Positions 45,215 through 56,040 of a stretch of 64,000 nucleotides of DNA are shown in pieces. The notes beneath the pieces are model-generated. The model did no database searches. It saw only the letters and a list, made by a program, of their open reading frames with translations, and was not told the origin of the DNA. Source of the DNA: Haberlea rhodopensis. Taxonomy: Eukaryota > Streptophyta > Magnoliopsida > Lamiales > Gesneriaceae. Location of the stretch: the NCBI GenBank assembly GCA_907163345.1, contig CAJQUN010000002.1, positions 41,827,754 to 41,891,753 on the forward strand. The letters are read 5' to 3'. A program made the translations under genes and the position numbers. Positions within the stretch are counted from its first letter, which is position 1. The number at the start of each line of letters is the position of its first letter.

Positions 45215-46715
45215 TGGTGTGCGTTTATCGTGTACGCCCAAATTAACCCCACTCAATCCTCAAGATTGATAACAATAATGTAGTAGCGTGAGTATGGATC
45301 GATCCCACGAGGAGGTGTGAATCTTTGTGTTAATGAAAATCAAAACAAAAGAATAATAAAGGATGGGGTTGTGAGTGATTGAATTATACTACTTAAATTA
45401 AAACTAAAGATTAACTAATGAAAGCGATTCTTGGTATCGGTCCACTCTACCTTGGATATTATCATCTATTTCATTGATTCACAAAAGACTCAATTTTACT
45501 TGAATATTCATCAATTGGAAATCTAATTCCTCCATCACCTTATTCATAGTCAATTAGTCCAAGCGTTCTAATTTAACTTTCACCAATCAATCAATCTCTA
45601 TATGCATATTCAAGATTAAAATCATGACATCATTCAAAACTAGTGAGCGATGAATCTAAACAACATAAACACAAGCGGTTTATATAATTTAGTCAATGGT
45701 TTTCTCTAAGAATTTAATAACACCAACAGCAGGCAATTATCGATCTTAGTTGCTTCTTCAATTAGATTACTCAAACAATCTCTTATTTGATATCCAATTA
45801 GCAATAGATTATATGCAAGTTACTAGGTTGTCAATCCAATAAACAAACATCAATCATATCAACAAAATCAGAAAAAACAATGAATTCAATAAAATCGATA
45901 AACAAAAGTGTATGAATCTCCCCAAGATAAATAAATCCAAGGTTTTGTCTTCCTCAACCAAGAATTAAGACTAGCTACACATATTTAAAACAAAACTATA
46001 AATAAAAACAAGGGAAAGAAAACTAATCCGATCTCCGCTCGTCGAGGTGTCAATCCCGCCTTCGCTTCGATCTTCGTAACCGTTCTTCAACAAAATTGAA
46101 AAGAAAGTATAAACTAGTCTAAAATTATTCTACCCTAACTATCTAGATGTTTTTAGGTCTGATTTTCGTGCATATATGTATAGGGAGGCTGATGGAGTAG
46201 GTTAAAATCCATGTGGGAAGGAAAGAAATCAAGTTTTTACACTTTCCAAAAGTCTTCTGGCGTAAATACGCGTAGAATGGCGTAGCTACGCCTACAGATG
46301 CCGTAGCGTTGGCGTAATTACGCCTAATAATGGCGTAATTACGCCTGTCATCAATTTTTCTGGCGAGTTTCGTATTTGGCCGTAACTTTCTCATCCGAAC
46401 TCCGAATTCGATGAATCAGCTGTCCACGCGAAGATAACTCAAAGTTCTACAACTTTTCTATGGACCACATTTCCAAAACATGGCTCGAACATATAGAAAT
46501 AAGAGGAGAAATGAGCAACATGTGTCTTGGATTCTGGTTTTTTCCTCTTTTCTTCAACTTTATTGCTTCTTTCATCATTTTAGCTTGATTTCTTCACCTT
46601 TCCCTACATTTACACAAATATACGATTAGGTAGCATATGTATCAATTTATCCATCAAAATATACCAAATCGTAGATAATTAAGCGCAATAGATGTGTCTA
46701 TTTCTAGTCACATCA
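45215..46715 (-). repeat. 5' LTR of the young Athila-like element
   Basis: 1,501 bp, flanked on the right by the GTCTC target duplication. Same internal features as the partner LTR, with palindromes at 46,257-46,347. Confidence 0.93.
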
Positions 46716-46720
46716 GTCTC

Positions 46721-47273
46721 ACCATTAGCATACATAATATAGAGATTGTCTTGATGTATTAATATTTTACTAATAAACATTTTTAGATTGAAAATCATAT
46801 TACATGTTGCCAGAGGCGAATAATCATATTGAGAGCTGTCTTTCGACTTTTTTTATTAACCTAAAAAATAAATTTTTACAAAAAATTGTATTTTGTCTTC
46901 CTAAAATGATATTTTAATCTTCTAAATTTTTTACCCACCAAATTTTTATATTATCATTTTTGTCACTCCTAAATAATAACTTCTAAATTCGTACCTGCGT
47001 TTAGGCCACTCTCCTTAGATTCTGATTTTGCCCAAGTATACTTCTATGTTTGATGTTTCCGCTTTTGGGCTACATAAGAGTCAGTTTGCCTGATCGGTAT
47101 TTAACAGGAATTGAATATGTAGTTACTATTTTCGTGAAAATCCCCTACTCAGTAGTGACAAAACAACATTAGGTTCAAAAATATTTAGAAAAAAACATTT
47201 CCTTCAACAAATCTGTTTAGAAAAAAAAGACATCATAAGTAAATAATAGTTTTTATTACTGACATTAGCTTAT
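46721..47273. other. Unassigned AT-rich stretch
   Basis: No recognisable coding or repeat content between the Athila-like element and the MITE-like element. Confidence 0.4.
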
Positions 47274-47695
47274 GGGTGTAAACGAACCGAATAGATTAGA
47301 ATATCAATGAAATTTTAAGGCTCGAAAATAAATACTTGAAAGACTCGAAAAAATATTTATTTAATATAAAATTATACATATTAATAAAATATTAAAGATC
47401 GCGAGCGGCTCGCAAACTATCGAACAAAATAATTTGATTCGAGTTCGGGTCGGAAAAAAGTTCGAACATTTGTTCAAGTTCGGGTAATTCGATAGTTTCG
47501 AATACGTATCAAATATTATTCGACCGGCTTGAAAAACTCGCGAACTATCGAACAAAATAATTTGATTCGAGTTCGGGTCGGAAAAAAGTTCGAACATTTG
47601 TTCAAGTTCGGGTAATTCGATAGTTTCGAATACGTATCAAATATTATTCGACCGGCTTGAAAAACTCGCGAACCGGTTCGATTCGTTTACATCCC
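47274..47695. mobile_element. MITE-like element with internal 128-bp tandem duplication
   Basis: The 422-bp unit starts GGGTGTAAACGAACCGAA and ends TTCGATTCGTTTACATCCC, giving terminal inverted repeats of about 18 bp with two mismatches. Inside, a 128-bp segment (47,415-47,542) is repeated in tandem almost perfectly and is rich in TTCGA-type motifs. I found no clear target duplication, so the superfamily (hAT-like or Mutator-like) is undecided. Confidence 0.65.
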
Positions 47696-48459
47696 TTCAT
47701 TAAATACAATCTCCGGGTCACAAGTTTAATGAAATCGATACTTTATACCCATACACATCAAAATTATAAACTTTGTAACATTCTAAAGAGACGTGCTATC
47801 CCCGTATCAATATCAGATGTAAAAATCCAATGAAACATTTCAACTTAAATTGCCAAGAAAGAATCACTATTGTAGGCAGTAATCTCATTGATATAATCGC
47901 TCTAACATTGATTTCTCTCAATTTAACCACTACAACATTATTAATGTAGTAGATGCCATCAAAGGCTAACAATAAGTTCACTGATACCCACCAAAAATTT
48001 TCATTAGACCATCTTCAACGCTATTTCAAATTGATGTTGAACACCATTTTCACGCTAAATCCTTCCTACAATCGAACGCTATATTGTGCATTAGAAATAG
48101 TGTTTGCTACATTGCTGTGTCAGAAATGCGCTAAATTTTTTAAAATTTTTTTTATTTCTAAATATAAATTATAAATGTTATTTTATTGTTTTCAGTTTAT
48201 TCAATTAAGTTAATAATTTTATTAAGGACATTTAATTTTGATTTAATTAATTACTAAATTAAAACAAAGCCAACGGTAAGAGCACAAAAAATGGAAAAGG
48301 AAATCAAAGAACATGCATATCTCACTTTTTAAGGGACCAAAGTGCAATTAATTCTAAATTCTCCCCTCTGTTTCCCGCTTCTAAAACACAGTAATATTAT
48401 TATATTATAACCGTTCATGTATCTGAATTTTTTTGTTTGCACATTCCAGTTTGAGCGCT
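47696..48459. other. Upstream region of GEX3 copy B
   Basis: Unassigned to about 48,353, then similar to the proximal promoter of copy A. The block at 48,000-48,130 has an ORF-like look without family resemblance. Confidence 0.4.
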
Positions 48460-51400
48460 ATGAGAAGCACAACAATGCTTAATCTTCAGTATATTTTAAT
48501 AATATTGGCCATGTTCGTCCAATTACCTTCCGTTATTACCTACAAGTCCATACATTTCCAGAAATTATCATCATTTGCAGGTACTCTTCTTTCTTCCCAC
48601 TATCGGGATTTCACATTTTGCTATTATTTATATTGGTTTTTTGTATGTTGGAGTTGATATTGTTTCACGAATTCAAGTTATGGATGGGGATTTCGATTTG
48701 AATTTACGGTAACCTTGAAAATGGTGGAGAGAATCGAATCTTTTTCCCTTGTGCTATTCTTTTTTCTCTTCTGGGTGGGGTGGGGGTAGAAAAATAATTT
48801 AATATTTATTTTTGTCGGTAATTTTATAATTTTTCTAATCTGTTTCGAAATCAAGATGTTAGTTTTTTGTATGTTGGAGTTGACATAGTTTCACGAATTC
48901 AAGTTTATGGATGGGGATTTCGTTTTCTATAAGATTATCTAAATCTTATGACAATTGGCCTACTGAAAATTTGAGATAATGGGCGATTTTGTGTTCAGGA
49001 ACGAACCTAAGATTTGCAAAAAATTAGATATTAAACTTTAAAATTTGGCAATTGTGGGTATTTAAGAGAATTTTTTGTCTTAGATGAGAAGCCTTGCGAA
49101 AAAGGTTGTGGCCGACTTTTCAAGAGCCTTGTTGGGGATGATGGGCGAATTTTTGCGTGTTCAGATAAAAACTTTTTCATCTTCGAAAAGGATGGGTCCA
49201 TTGCTTGGACAGTACATTTGAATTATACATGCAATCCTCATATAGCTCCAGTTCATGGCGGTTCAAGAAAGGCAAGGCTCAATGTTCATTTTTATTACAT
49301 AAAGATTTAAATTTTTTAACATATTTATGTGATCACTGATATTTTCAAGCCCAAAACGGCAGATATATTTGGTTGCTGAGAACAGGGTACTTAAAATCCA
49401 TCCTTTTAAAAATGGAACTTTTGGGTCTGCGGTTGAAGTGTTCTTTGGTCCGGTTGAAACAGATATTGTTGGAATTGCAGTAAGTATAACTAGCCCATGT
49501 CTTGTTATAAATGTTAAAAACAGAGGCCTCTTTGCACTTAGATTACAAGGAAAACTTCTCTGGAGCGTTGGCCCGGTACTTTATCGGCATGGTTATAGAG
49601 AAGGATGCAGGAAATATACTACAGACTGTTATTTTACTTCTGTCCCTGTCATTGATCATTGTGAATCTAGTATATATGTAAGTTTTGTTCATCGATGTAT
49701 CACTCTTACACGACGACTATTTATCTTGACCCTCTTTTTAGTCTTAATGTTTGACAAGTATTATGTGTTCTTGTCTGCTTCAAGGTCTCAAACACTATAG
49801 GGGAACTCTACTCGTTATCCATTCACGGTCCTCATTTCAAATGGATCCAAGATTTTAGTTTATATGGAAACAAATTTAGCATCACTTCTGGGAACAACGG
49901 TCTATTATATGTCATTATACCCGATAGGGCCCAAATTCTAGCCTTGGAAGTTTCCATAGGAAGCATTGTTTGGGAAGGAAGTGTTGGACCTTTAAGTTCA
50001 GATTATGAGCCAGTTGTTGATGCTCAAGGTAAAATTGTAAGATACGAGTAATTTAAGTTCATTATCGAGCTTTGAAAACAATGTTGATTACATAAAGCAG
50101 GGTGGATATCCATTGGATCATTGGATGGATTCTTGTACTCGTTTTCACCTACCGGGTCTCTCAAAAGGTTCCCCCAATCAACAAGTGTGAGCTCAGTTAT
50201 TCAGATTAATCCGATACTTGACTGCTCCGGTTATGCAGTTTATGTTTCCAGAACAGAAATGGAGGAAAAAGAAGCCAATATTATTGAAGAAAACACCTAT
50301 CTTGCAGTAATGAAACCTAGGGATGCTGTATTTACATTGTTGGTTCCAGCTTTGGGAAATAGGTACTGGTCTGAAAGCAATCATAGTAACTTATTGTTCA
50401 ATCTATCACAAAGCAATATGAATCATTTTGCAATGGATGAAAGAACACTTCTGTCATTTTTCGCTGTTTCAAGTAAGTTTCAAGACCTTGGTTTCCTAAC
50501 TCGTTATGTTTTTTCTATGATTAGAAGCTCAACATTCAATCGTTTCATCGTGCAGGTTATGGCAATCCCAACCCTTGTCGTACTACTCGTAATGTTCTTC
50601 TGTCGACCAACATTTACTAAGTAATTGTAAACACATGCATAAATGCCTTATATCTTGTTGTTGTTGCTCCAGGTCAGAAGCTTGCATCTAGCTGCTCACT
50701 GAGTAAGCCCAAGAATATCAATATCGACACAGGTGATTTGGTTTCCAGATATGTATCATATTTTTGTTGAAACCACACAAAGCTTAGGTCTTATTTTACA
50801 ATGTTATGCAGGAAACAAGATTATATTGTTTCTATTAGTAGAATTAGTACTACTGGTATTACTCGCAGCATCTGTCAAGTATTGCTGCATCTGCTTGAGG
50901 AAGAAAATGCTTCAAAGTTTGAATCATAGAGTAAGCTTGAGTTCTCGCATTATCTATGACAATACCATGTTCATGATGTGGGTAGTTTCTGTGAAACTAA
51001 ATTTGATTTGTTACAGCTAAGTAATTACTATTTTTTTGTTTAACCAGCATTCACCACGTCTACAACAGAAAGAATTTGACAGGGCAAAACCAAAAGCTTC
51101 AGAGGAAGCTGTAGCCAATGAAGTGTTTGAAAAACCGATTTACTTGGTTAAAAAAAGAGAAGGCAAAAAAAGAAAGCACTCAACAACTTATAGTTTGGGA
51201 CGGAATGGGGAGAAATCAGGGTCGAAAACCATTATTCCATTGTATGATGGGATATATAGGAGCCATTCGAAGAAAGAAAGTGTCACAATTCATACACCAA
51301 CTGATTGTGTTTCTTCAAGTGATAGCAGTCTCGATGAAGGGCAAGACGTAAATATCCGTAATAAGGCAAAGGGAAAAGTTGAAGTTGATAGCTGTAGCGA

Positions 51401-51892
51401 TGATTCGAGGAGGATTTGTAAATCCATGGTTTTGGAGCATTCTCATAGTGAAATTGAGACTGAAAAATGATAAAATGTAGAAGGAGAATATAGTTGGTAG
51501 GAGTAGAAGTTTGAGGAGGAACTAGTATTTCCTTTTCGAACAAGGTAGTGGCTTTATGTAATTTAGAAATAGTTATCATGTAACCGCTGTTGTGATTTCA
51601 ACTTCACATTTCATGAATAAGTTTCTCGTGTTGCATTTGCATGGATAATTTAGTATTTTATTGGCTTTAGACACACCCATTAGTGTTTTATTATGCTGAA
51701 AACTCAGGTTTTGAACTCCTTCCATCGATTATGAAGCCATGATAGGATATAAAGCTCTCCCAGGAACCAAAAACTTCAAAACTTAGTTAATTTTTTTCTG
51801 CAATTCTTGTCTCTATGTTTTGGTGTAATTGGAATATGGACTGTTGCTTGGAAGTTTCACAAATGAAAAAGGTGTTGACAACTTCTATAGTC
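48354..51892 (+). repeat. Segmental duplication containing GEX3 copy B
   Basis: Partner of 12,130-15,559 (see there). Exons look about 90% identical by eye; introns and flanks also align, so the copy arose at DNA level. Confidence 0.85.
48460..51470 (+). CDS. GEX3: GAMETE EXPRESSED 3 (GEX3)-like protein, copy B, nine exons, apparently intact
   Basis: Exons: 48460-48580, 49084-49271, 49363-49677, 49785-50028, 50101-50472, 50556-50588, 50673-50732, 50812-50930, 51048-51470; total 1,875 nt, 624 residues, no stop or frameshift. Exon sizes equal those of copy A except for exon 4 (-3 nt), exon 8 (-27 nt) and the last exon. Same architecture: signal peptide, PQQ-like propeller with LFALRLQGKLLWSVG and GSLDGFLYSFSPTGS, one membrane span at about residues 448-472, charged tail. 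Both copies use the GC donor in intron 2. Intron 1 is longer (503 against 307 bp), partly through an internal ~227-bp duplication (repeats starting near 48,641 and 48,868). The length is near that of Arabidopsis GEX3 as I recall it. Function in gametes is inferred from the family. Confidence 0.88.
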
Positions 51893-53039
51893 TCCACTCT
51901 TGGCTTGGCCTAGCCTGCCTTTTCTTAATCGGAATTCAGGTAGTCATTTTAGATTATTAACGCCCCTACTTTTTATTATTTATTTCAATTTCGAACATTC
52001 TCTTTCTCTAGAAACATCAGCTTTTCAGCTTACATTCGATTGACACTTCTTAATTTCTTCTTTGTGGGCAGCTGGATTTGTTGAATCCAGGCGGTTTCAA
52101 GAAACAGTCGAGCTAGTTTGCTGTCATGGCATGTGTTTTTTGGCATTTATATTTATGCCTTAGCAGTGGTGACATGCGCCTCTGGGGTTTTCTAAGAGGT
52201 TTGCTGGCATGACTAATGTTAGGACCATGGTTCTTGGAGACACTTCCTTAAAGGGAAACTAGTTAGTTATGCATTGGCTGAACGAGATATTCTTGATCAG
52301 AACTTCATGGGAAATATAACGTGCTCGTGCAATGGAAGCTTCTTCTGCATTGAGGTGCCATTGTTGTTGATTCGATATGGTATTTGATTGGACAAAATTT
52401 GTGCTTTATGAAATCAAGTTTGCGTTTTGTTGCTCTGGCAGATTAGTAATTTGTTGTGTTCATTGTTTCAGGCTAGTCAATTGTTACTTGTGTTTCCATT
52501 GTAATGATCTCTATTGCTAGCGAGGGTAATTTATCCGAATCACTTTGTACTAACCTATTCTAGGATCATTTGATAACATTGACTGTTAAATTGGATTGTG
52601 CTGTCGTTTATGTTGGATTCATTATTCCAAAGATTTCCAGAATATTATGTCTTACTGTATCTGGTATCGATTGGGACTTTACTAAATATGATCATGTCAC
52701 ACTTGAAATGCATGTGGGACATTTTCGATTTCTTGAGCTATCCGCGTTGGCACAGCAAGATATGGAAGTAGAATGGTTGATCAAAATTTCTCTTGTTCTT
52801 TCCACCAGTATAATTCTTGGTGTTGTTCTCAATATTATTCACGTTAGTACTAAGTTTTGAAGCAATTTTATTATCATGATTTTGAGTTTACTCCTCTATT
52901 CGTATATGCTTCAAAAGTTGGTCTAACGCTAAATCTTCAGAAGTGTGCAACAATTTCTTTCTATAGTTATTCCAAGATGCTGTAATTTTGCATTTACAGC
53001 AGGCACTTGTAAATATTCAGACACTTACCTTCTTTTTAA
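51893..53039. other. Unassigned region downstream of GEX3 copy B
   Basis: No assignable coding sequence. The plus-strand open frame 52,570-52,860 gives a hydrophobic 96-residue peptide with no family resemblance. Confidence 0.35.
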
Positions 53040-53400
53040 GAAGTATACATGGCTTCGAGAGCATTCCAGAGTTCTTCTGGAGATTGAATTAATCTGAACA
53101 AATCATAGAGACGGTCAGACAATGAATTCAAAATATGTCTCTGCAGCGAATTTCATCATCCTCCCTCTTTTTAAGTGCAGTCTTCACATCATAGAATCAT
53201 CATCTTTTGGGGCAGGCAACTCAGGAAGAGTGGAATCAAGAATATAAAATTCCCAATTCAATAAGAAGAAAAGTTACCTTGTCCTTCCAGCGAGTAAAAT
53301 TCAATCCATCAAAATGTTCCAATTTGTACATTTCTTGATTGATAATGTTGTTGTAAACTGGTTCTGGCATAATATATTCAGTCGAAATATTACCTTAAAA
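53040..53400 (-). pseudogene. Copia gag relic (minus strand)
   Basis: Minus-strand pieces read KLEHFDGLNFTRWKDKVTFL, then DSTLPELPAPKDDD after a frameshift, and LQRHILNSLSDRLYDLFRLI followed by SPEELWNALEAMY. This is the order of the UBN2-type gag of plant Copia elements. It is frameshifted and truncated, with no LTR nearby. Confidence 0.75.
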
Positions 53401-53529
53401 TTGTATTAAAGTAGTTGTAGAATCTAACAGCCATAAAAATTATTATTGGCTTTGAGGAGTGAAAATACTTTCTTTAAGGTAATATATGCCCCACTATGTT
53501 GTTGCTCTTGGGAACTACCGTGTCTGCAG

Positions 53530-53830
53530 TCTGCAACGATAAGTCTCAGTTTGGGGAATATAAAGATGTTGTCAATGAAGGAAAGGTGTTGGTGGGGAAT
53601 CACGACACCACAAAGGTTCATGAAGGACAGTGAAACTAAAATTCACCCCAGGATAAAGTTAATCCTTACAAATGCTCTTCATGATGCCCTTGATGTTAGA
53701 AAGAACCTTGTGTCTACAAATTTTGGGCATGAAGGTTGTTCTTGAGGGTGAAAAGTTAATAATATCCAAGAATGGCGTATTTGTTGGTAAATGGTACCCT
53801 TGTGATAATATCCAAAGTTCACTATGTTTT
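53530..53830 (+). pseudogene. Copia protease/pre-integrase relic (plus strand)
   Basis: Plus-strand pieces read VLVGNHDTTKVHG-like, ILTNALHDALDVRKNLVS, then, in another frame, VVLEGEKLIISKNGVFVG. This is the region between the protease and the GAG_pre-integrase domain of Copia pol. It has several frameshifts and lies in the opposite orientation to the neighbouring gag relic. Confidence 0.6.
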
Positions 53831-54212
53831 TTGCAGTAACTCATCAAGACTTCTAGCTGCTGGAAATTATCTTCATATAAGCATAAGTTCTGTCTATCTT
53901 TTGGTGAAAAATAGAATGTTATAAGTAATTTTTGGTGTTGGGATCTTGAATTTTGATCGATGTTGAGTTCTATTGAGTTGTACTGTGTCTTGAGGTGCAA
54001 TTCATATGTTTCTACTAAAATACTGATTTAACATTTTTTATTATTTTTAGTTTGCCTTTAGATTTTATTTGCATGTTCAGTTCATACATGAATTGACCAG
54101 TGTGCAAGTTTTTGTATATATATTACAGTGTCACACAGTATATTTATATTACAGTGTCCACACAGTAGTCGATTAATCTGCTTATTATATTGACCTTTGC
54201 AATACTTACTAG

Positions 54213-54497
54213 ACGAGAAAGAGCAGGATGGGTACGGAAAGAGGTTCAGGAACCTGAATCAATAGCTGATCACATGTATCGGATTGGATTAATGGCTCTT
54301 ATTGCTTCTGATATTCCTGACGTCAACCGTGAGAAGTTGGTGTTTTGTTGCCCATTATTTCAACTATTTCACACTTCTATGCATTATTGTAATTTCAGTA
54401 GCAAAAAAAAAAATTACAATGTTGTTTGAATATTGTGGCTGTTTGACTCTGAATTTCAGGTGTATGAAAATGGCAATCGTTCATGACATTGCTGAAG
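54213..54497 (+). pseudogene. HD-domain phosphohydrolase (HDDC2/YfbR-like) fragment
   Basis: Exon 54,213-54,335 reads RAGWVRKEVQEPESIADHMY then GLMALIASDIPDVNREK. A GT-AG intron follows, then exon 54,460-54,497 gives CMKMAIVHDIAEG. The metal-binding H (ADHMYR) and the HD dyad (VHDIAE) of HD-domain 5'-deoxynucleotidases are present, but everything after DIAE (normally the GDITP segment and the C-terminal half) is missing. Two correctly spliced-looking exons with an intron indicate a DNA-level fragment. Confidence 0.78.
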
Positions 54498-54792
54498 GTG
54501 AGGATAGTTCATACTTGGGTCTTTTGTGAGTCTCTTTTCCTGAGTGCTTTCTGCATGAAAAAAGAAAGAAGTTCAGCTCAATTTCTTTATGATTAACAGC
54601 TAGCAAACCTTGACCAAGTAACCTTCTTACTGATGTATTTTAGAATCAGAGTAGATCATATATCCTGCTGAATCAAAATGAAAAGGGAAAAGGAAAGGAA
54701 ACAAAATTTAAGAAAAATTCTACCAATCCTGTTCATTGCCTATCTCTATGAACTTCTTGAACTTTGTGTGGTGCATATTATTATCGTTTAAG

Positions 54793-56040
54793 GTGTGCCA
54801 AAGGATTCAAAGAAAACTGGGAGAAAGGCGCAACTCATTTCACCACTACCTAAACCACCGGAAGAAAGTAATAAAGAAGAAATTAAACCAGAACCTGAAG
54901 AGAAGAAAGTAGAGCCTCCACCCTATCAACGTCGTGCTGAATGCTCGGATGCACTGTGAAGCATGTGCTCAAGCACTGCAGAAGAGAATTGGAAAAAAAT
55001 CATGGGGTAGAATCAGTGAAAACATATATGGCAAATGATCAAGTCATAGTGAAAGGTGTTCTTGATCCAGATAAGCCAGTAAATGATGTGTACAAGAAAA
55101 CTGGTAAACAAGCCTCCATAGTGAAGGATGAAGAAAAGAAGGAAGAAGAGAAAAAATTAAAAGTGTTAAGGAAGTGTCAAATATCCAGTGAAGGTCACAA
55201 TGCAATACAGAGTTTGGGCTAAGTATTCTGGATGCCATCAACTTATAATTAGCCGTTGGAATATTTTACCTGTTGGCCGGCTTGGATGAAAGATGTTCAC
55301 CTGCTCAACCAGTGACAGATTCATACCTCTATATATATGACAGATGGCTCGGTGCATGAAAGAGAGGTGAGGCGCACAAAAAGGAAGGGAACAAGTGAGA
55401 CATACACATCGAGAGGGGAAAGAACAGGGGATTTTCTGAGAGTTTTTTTAGGGCAAGAGGTGAATGAATTCACATGAGAATCCATTGTAATACATAGAAG
55501 TGGAATAGGGTGTGTGAATTCATGTATCGTAAACCTATATACTCAAAGAAAATCAATGAAATCACCTACGGTGGACGAAGTTAGTGAACGAACCACATAA
55601 TTCGTGTCTTGTGTTCTTGAGTTTTATTCTTGTTATTTCATTGATATTCTTGCTGAATCTCTTGTGTGTGTGTGTCGAACTTAACATGAACTTATAACTC
55701 TACTATCATAATGGTTGTCCATAGATGATTATTCAGTAAGTGTTCGAATTATGCATATAATATGTTGGTAAAGCGCACTGATCACATTTCTATTTGGCCG
55801 TGTAATGATTTTCTTGATCGGGGAATTTGAGGGATTAAATTCATAACAAGAAGAGAAGAAGGATGACAAACAAGAAGATTAGAATTAAGGAGAGGAAAAC
55901 AGGGAAGAAGAAGACAATAAGAAAACCGACATCAAGAAGAACGAGTATTTGCCTCCAAAGTACACCTTTGAGTATGCTTATCAGCTTATGCGCCTCAAAT
56001 GTTCAGTGATGAGAACCCAAATGCTTGCTCTATTATGTAA
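54793..56040 (+). pseudogene. Heavy-metal-associated isoprenylated plant protein (HIPP), interrupted
   Basis: The first piece gives the end of one HMA domain (KTGRKAQLISPLPKPPEE) and a Lys/Glu/Pro linker. A frameshift leads to a second HMA start with the metal-binding MHCEACAQ motif (54,949), then after another frameshift GVESVKTYMANDQVIVKGVL and YKKTGKQASIVKDEEKKEEE. An insert of about 650 bp follows. The gene resumes near 55,850 with a Lys/Glu-rich part, EYLPPKYTFEYAY, and in a shifted frame APQMFSDENPNACSIM with a stop at 56,038-56,040. CSIM is a CaaX prenylation box. HIPPs bind metals and attach to membranes. The first HMA CxxC is missing. Confidence 0.78.
55271..55686 (+). mobile_element. 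LTR-like insert inside the HIPP pseudogene
   Basis: The 416-bp segment starts TGTTGGCCGG and ends TCGAACTTAACA, has a TATA-like CTATATATATGAC at 55,328 and T-rich sequence after it, and interrupts the HIPP sequence. These are features of a short Copia-type LTR, so a solo LTR is possible. No flanking 5-bp duplication (TTACC against TGAAC) and no PBS or PPT was found, which weakens the call. Confidence 0.35.

Larger units (their letters stand above)
41269..46715 (-). mobile_element. Complete young non-autonomous Athila-like Ty3 element
   Basis: Two 1,501-bp LTRs (TGGTGTGCG...TCACATCA) flank a 2.4-kb interior with a tRNA-Asp PBS and a short gag-like ORF. GTCTC is duplicated at 41,264-41,268 and 46,716-46,720, giving an exact 5-bp target duplication. 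The LTRs differ by only two substitutions and two 1-bp indels by my reading. There is no capsid core, zinc knuckle, protease or polymerase. It is related to 5,498-10,262 through the LTR ends, PBS, 3' interior and gag C-terminal region. Confidence 0.93.

Noticed and set aside
52570..52860. 96-codon ORF downstream of GEX3 copy B
   Set aside because: Hydrophobic by T-richness, no recognisable domain, no exon partners.
55266..55691. Five-bp duplication around the LTR-like insert
   Set aside because: The flanks are TTACC and TGAAC, which do not match; a solo LTR is therefore unproven.
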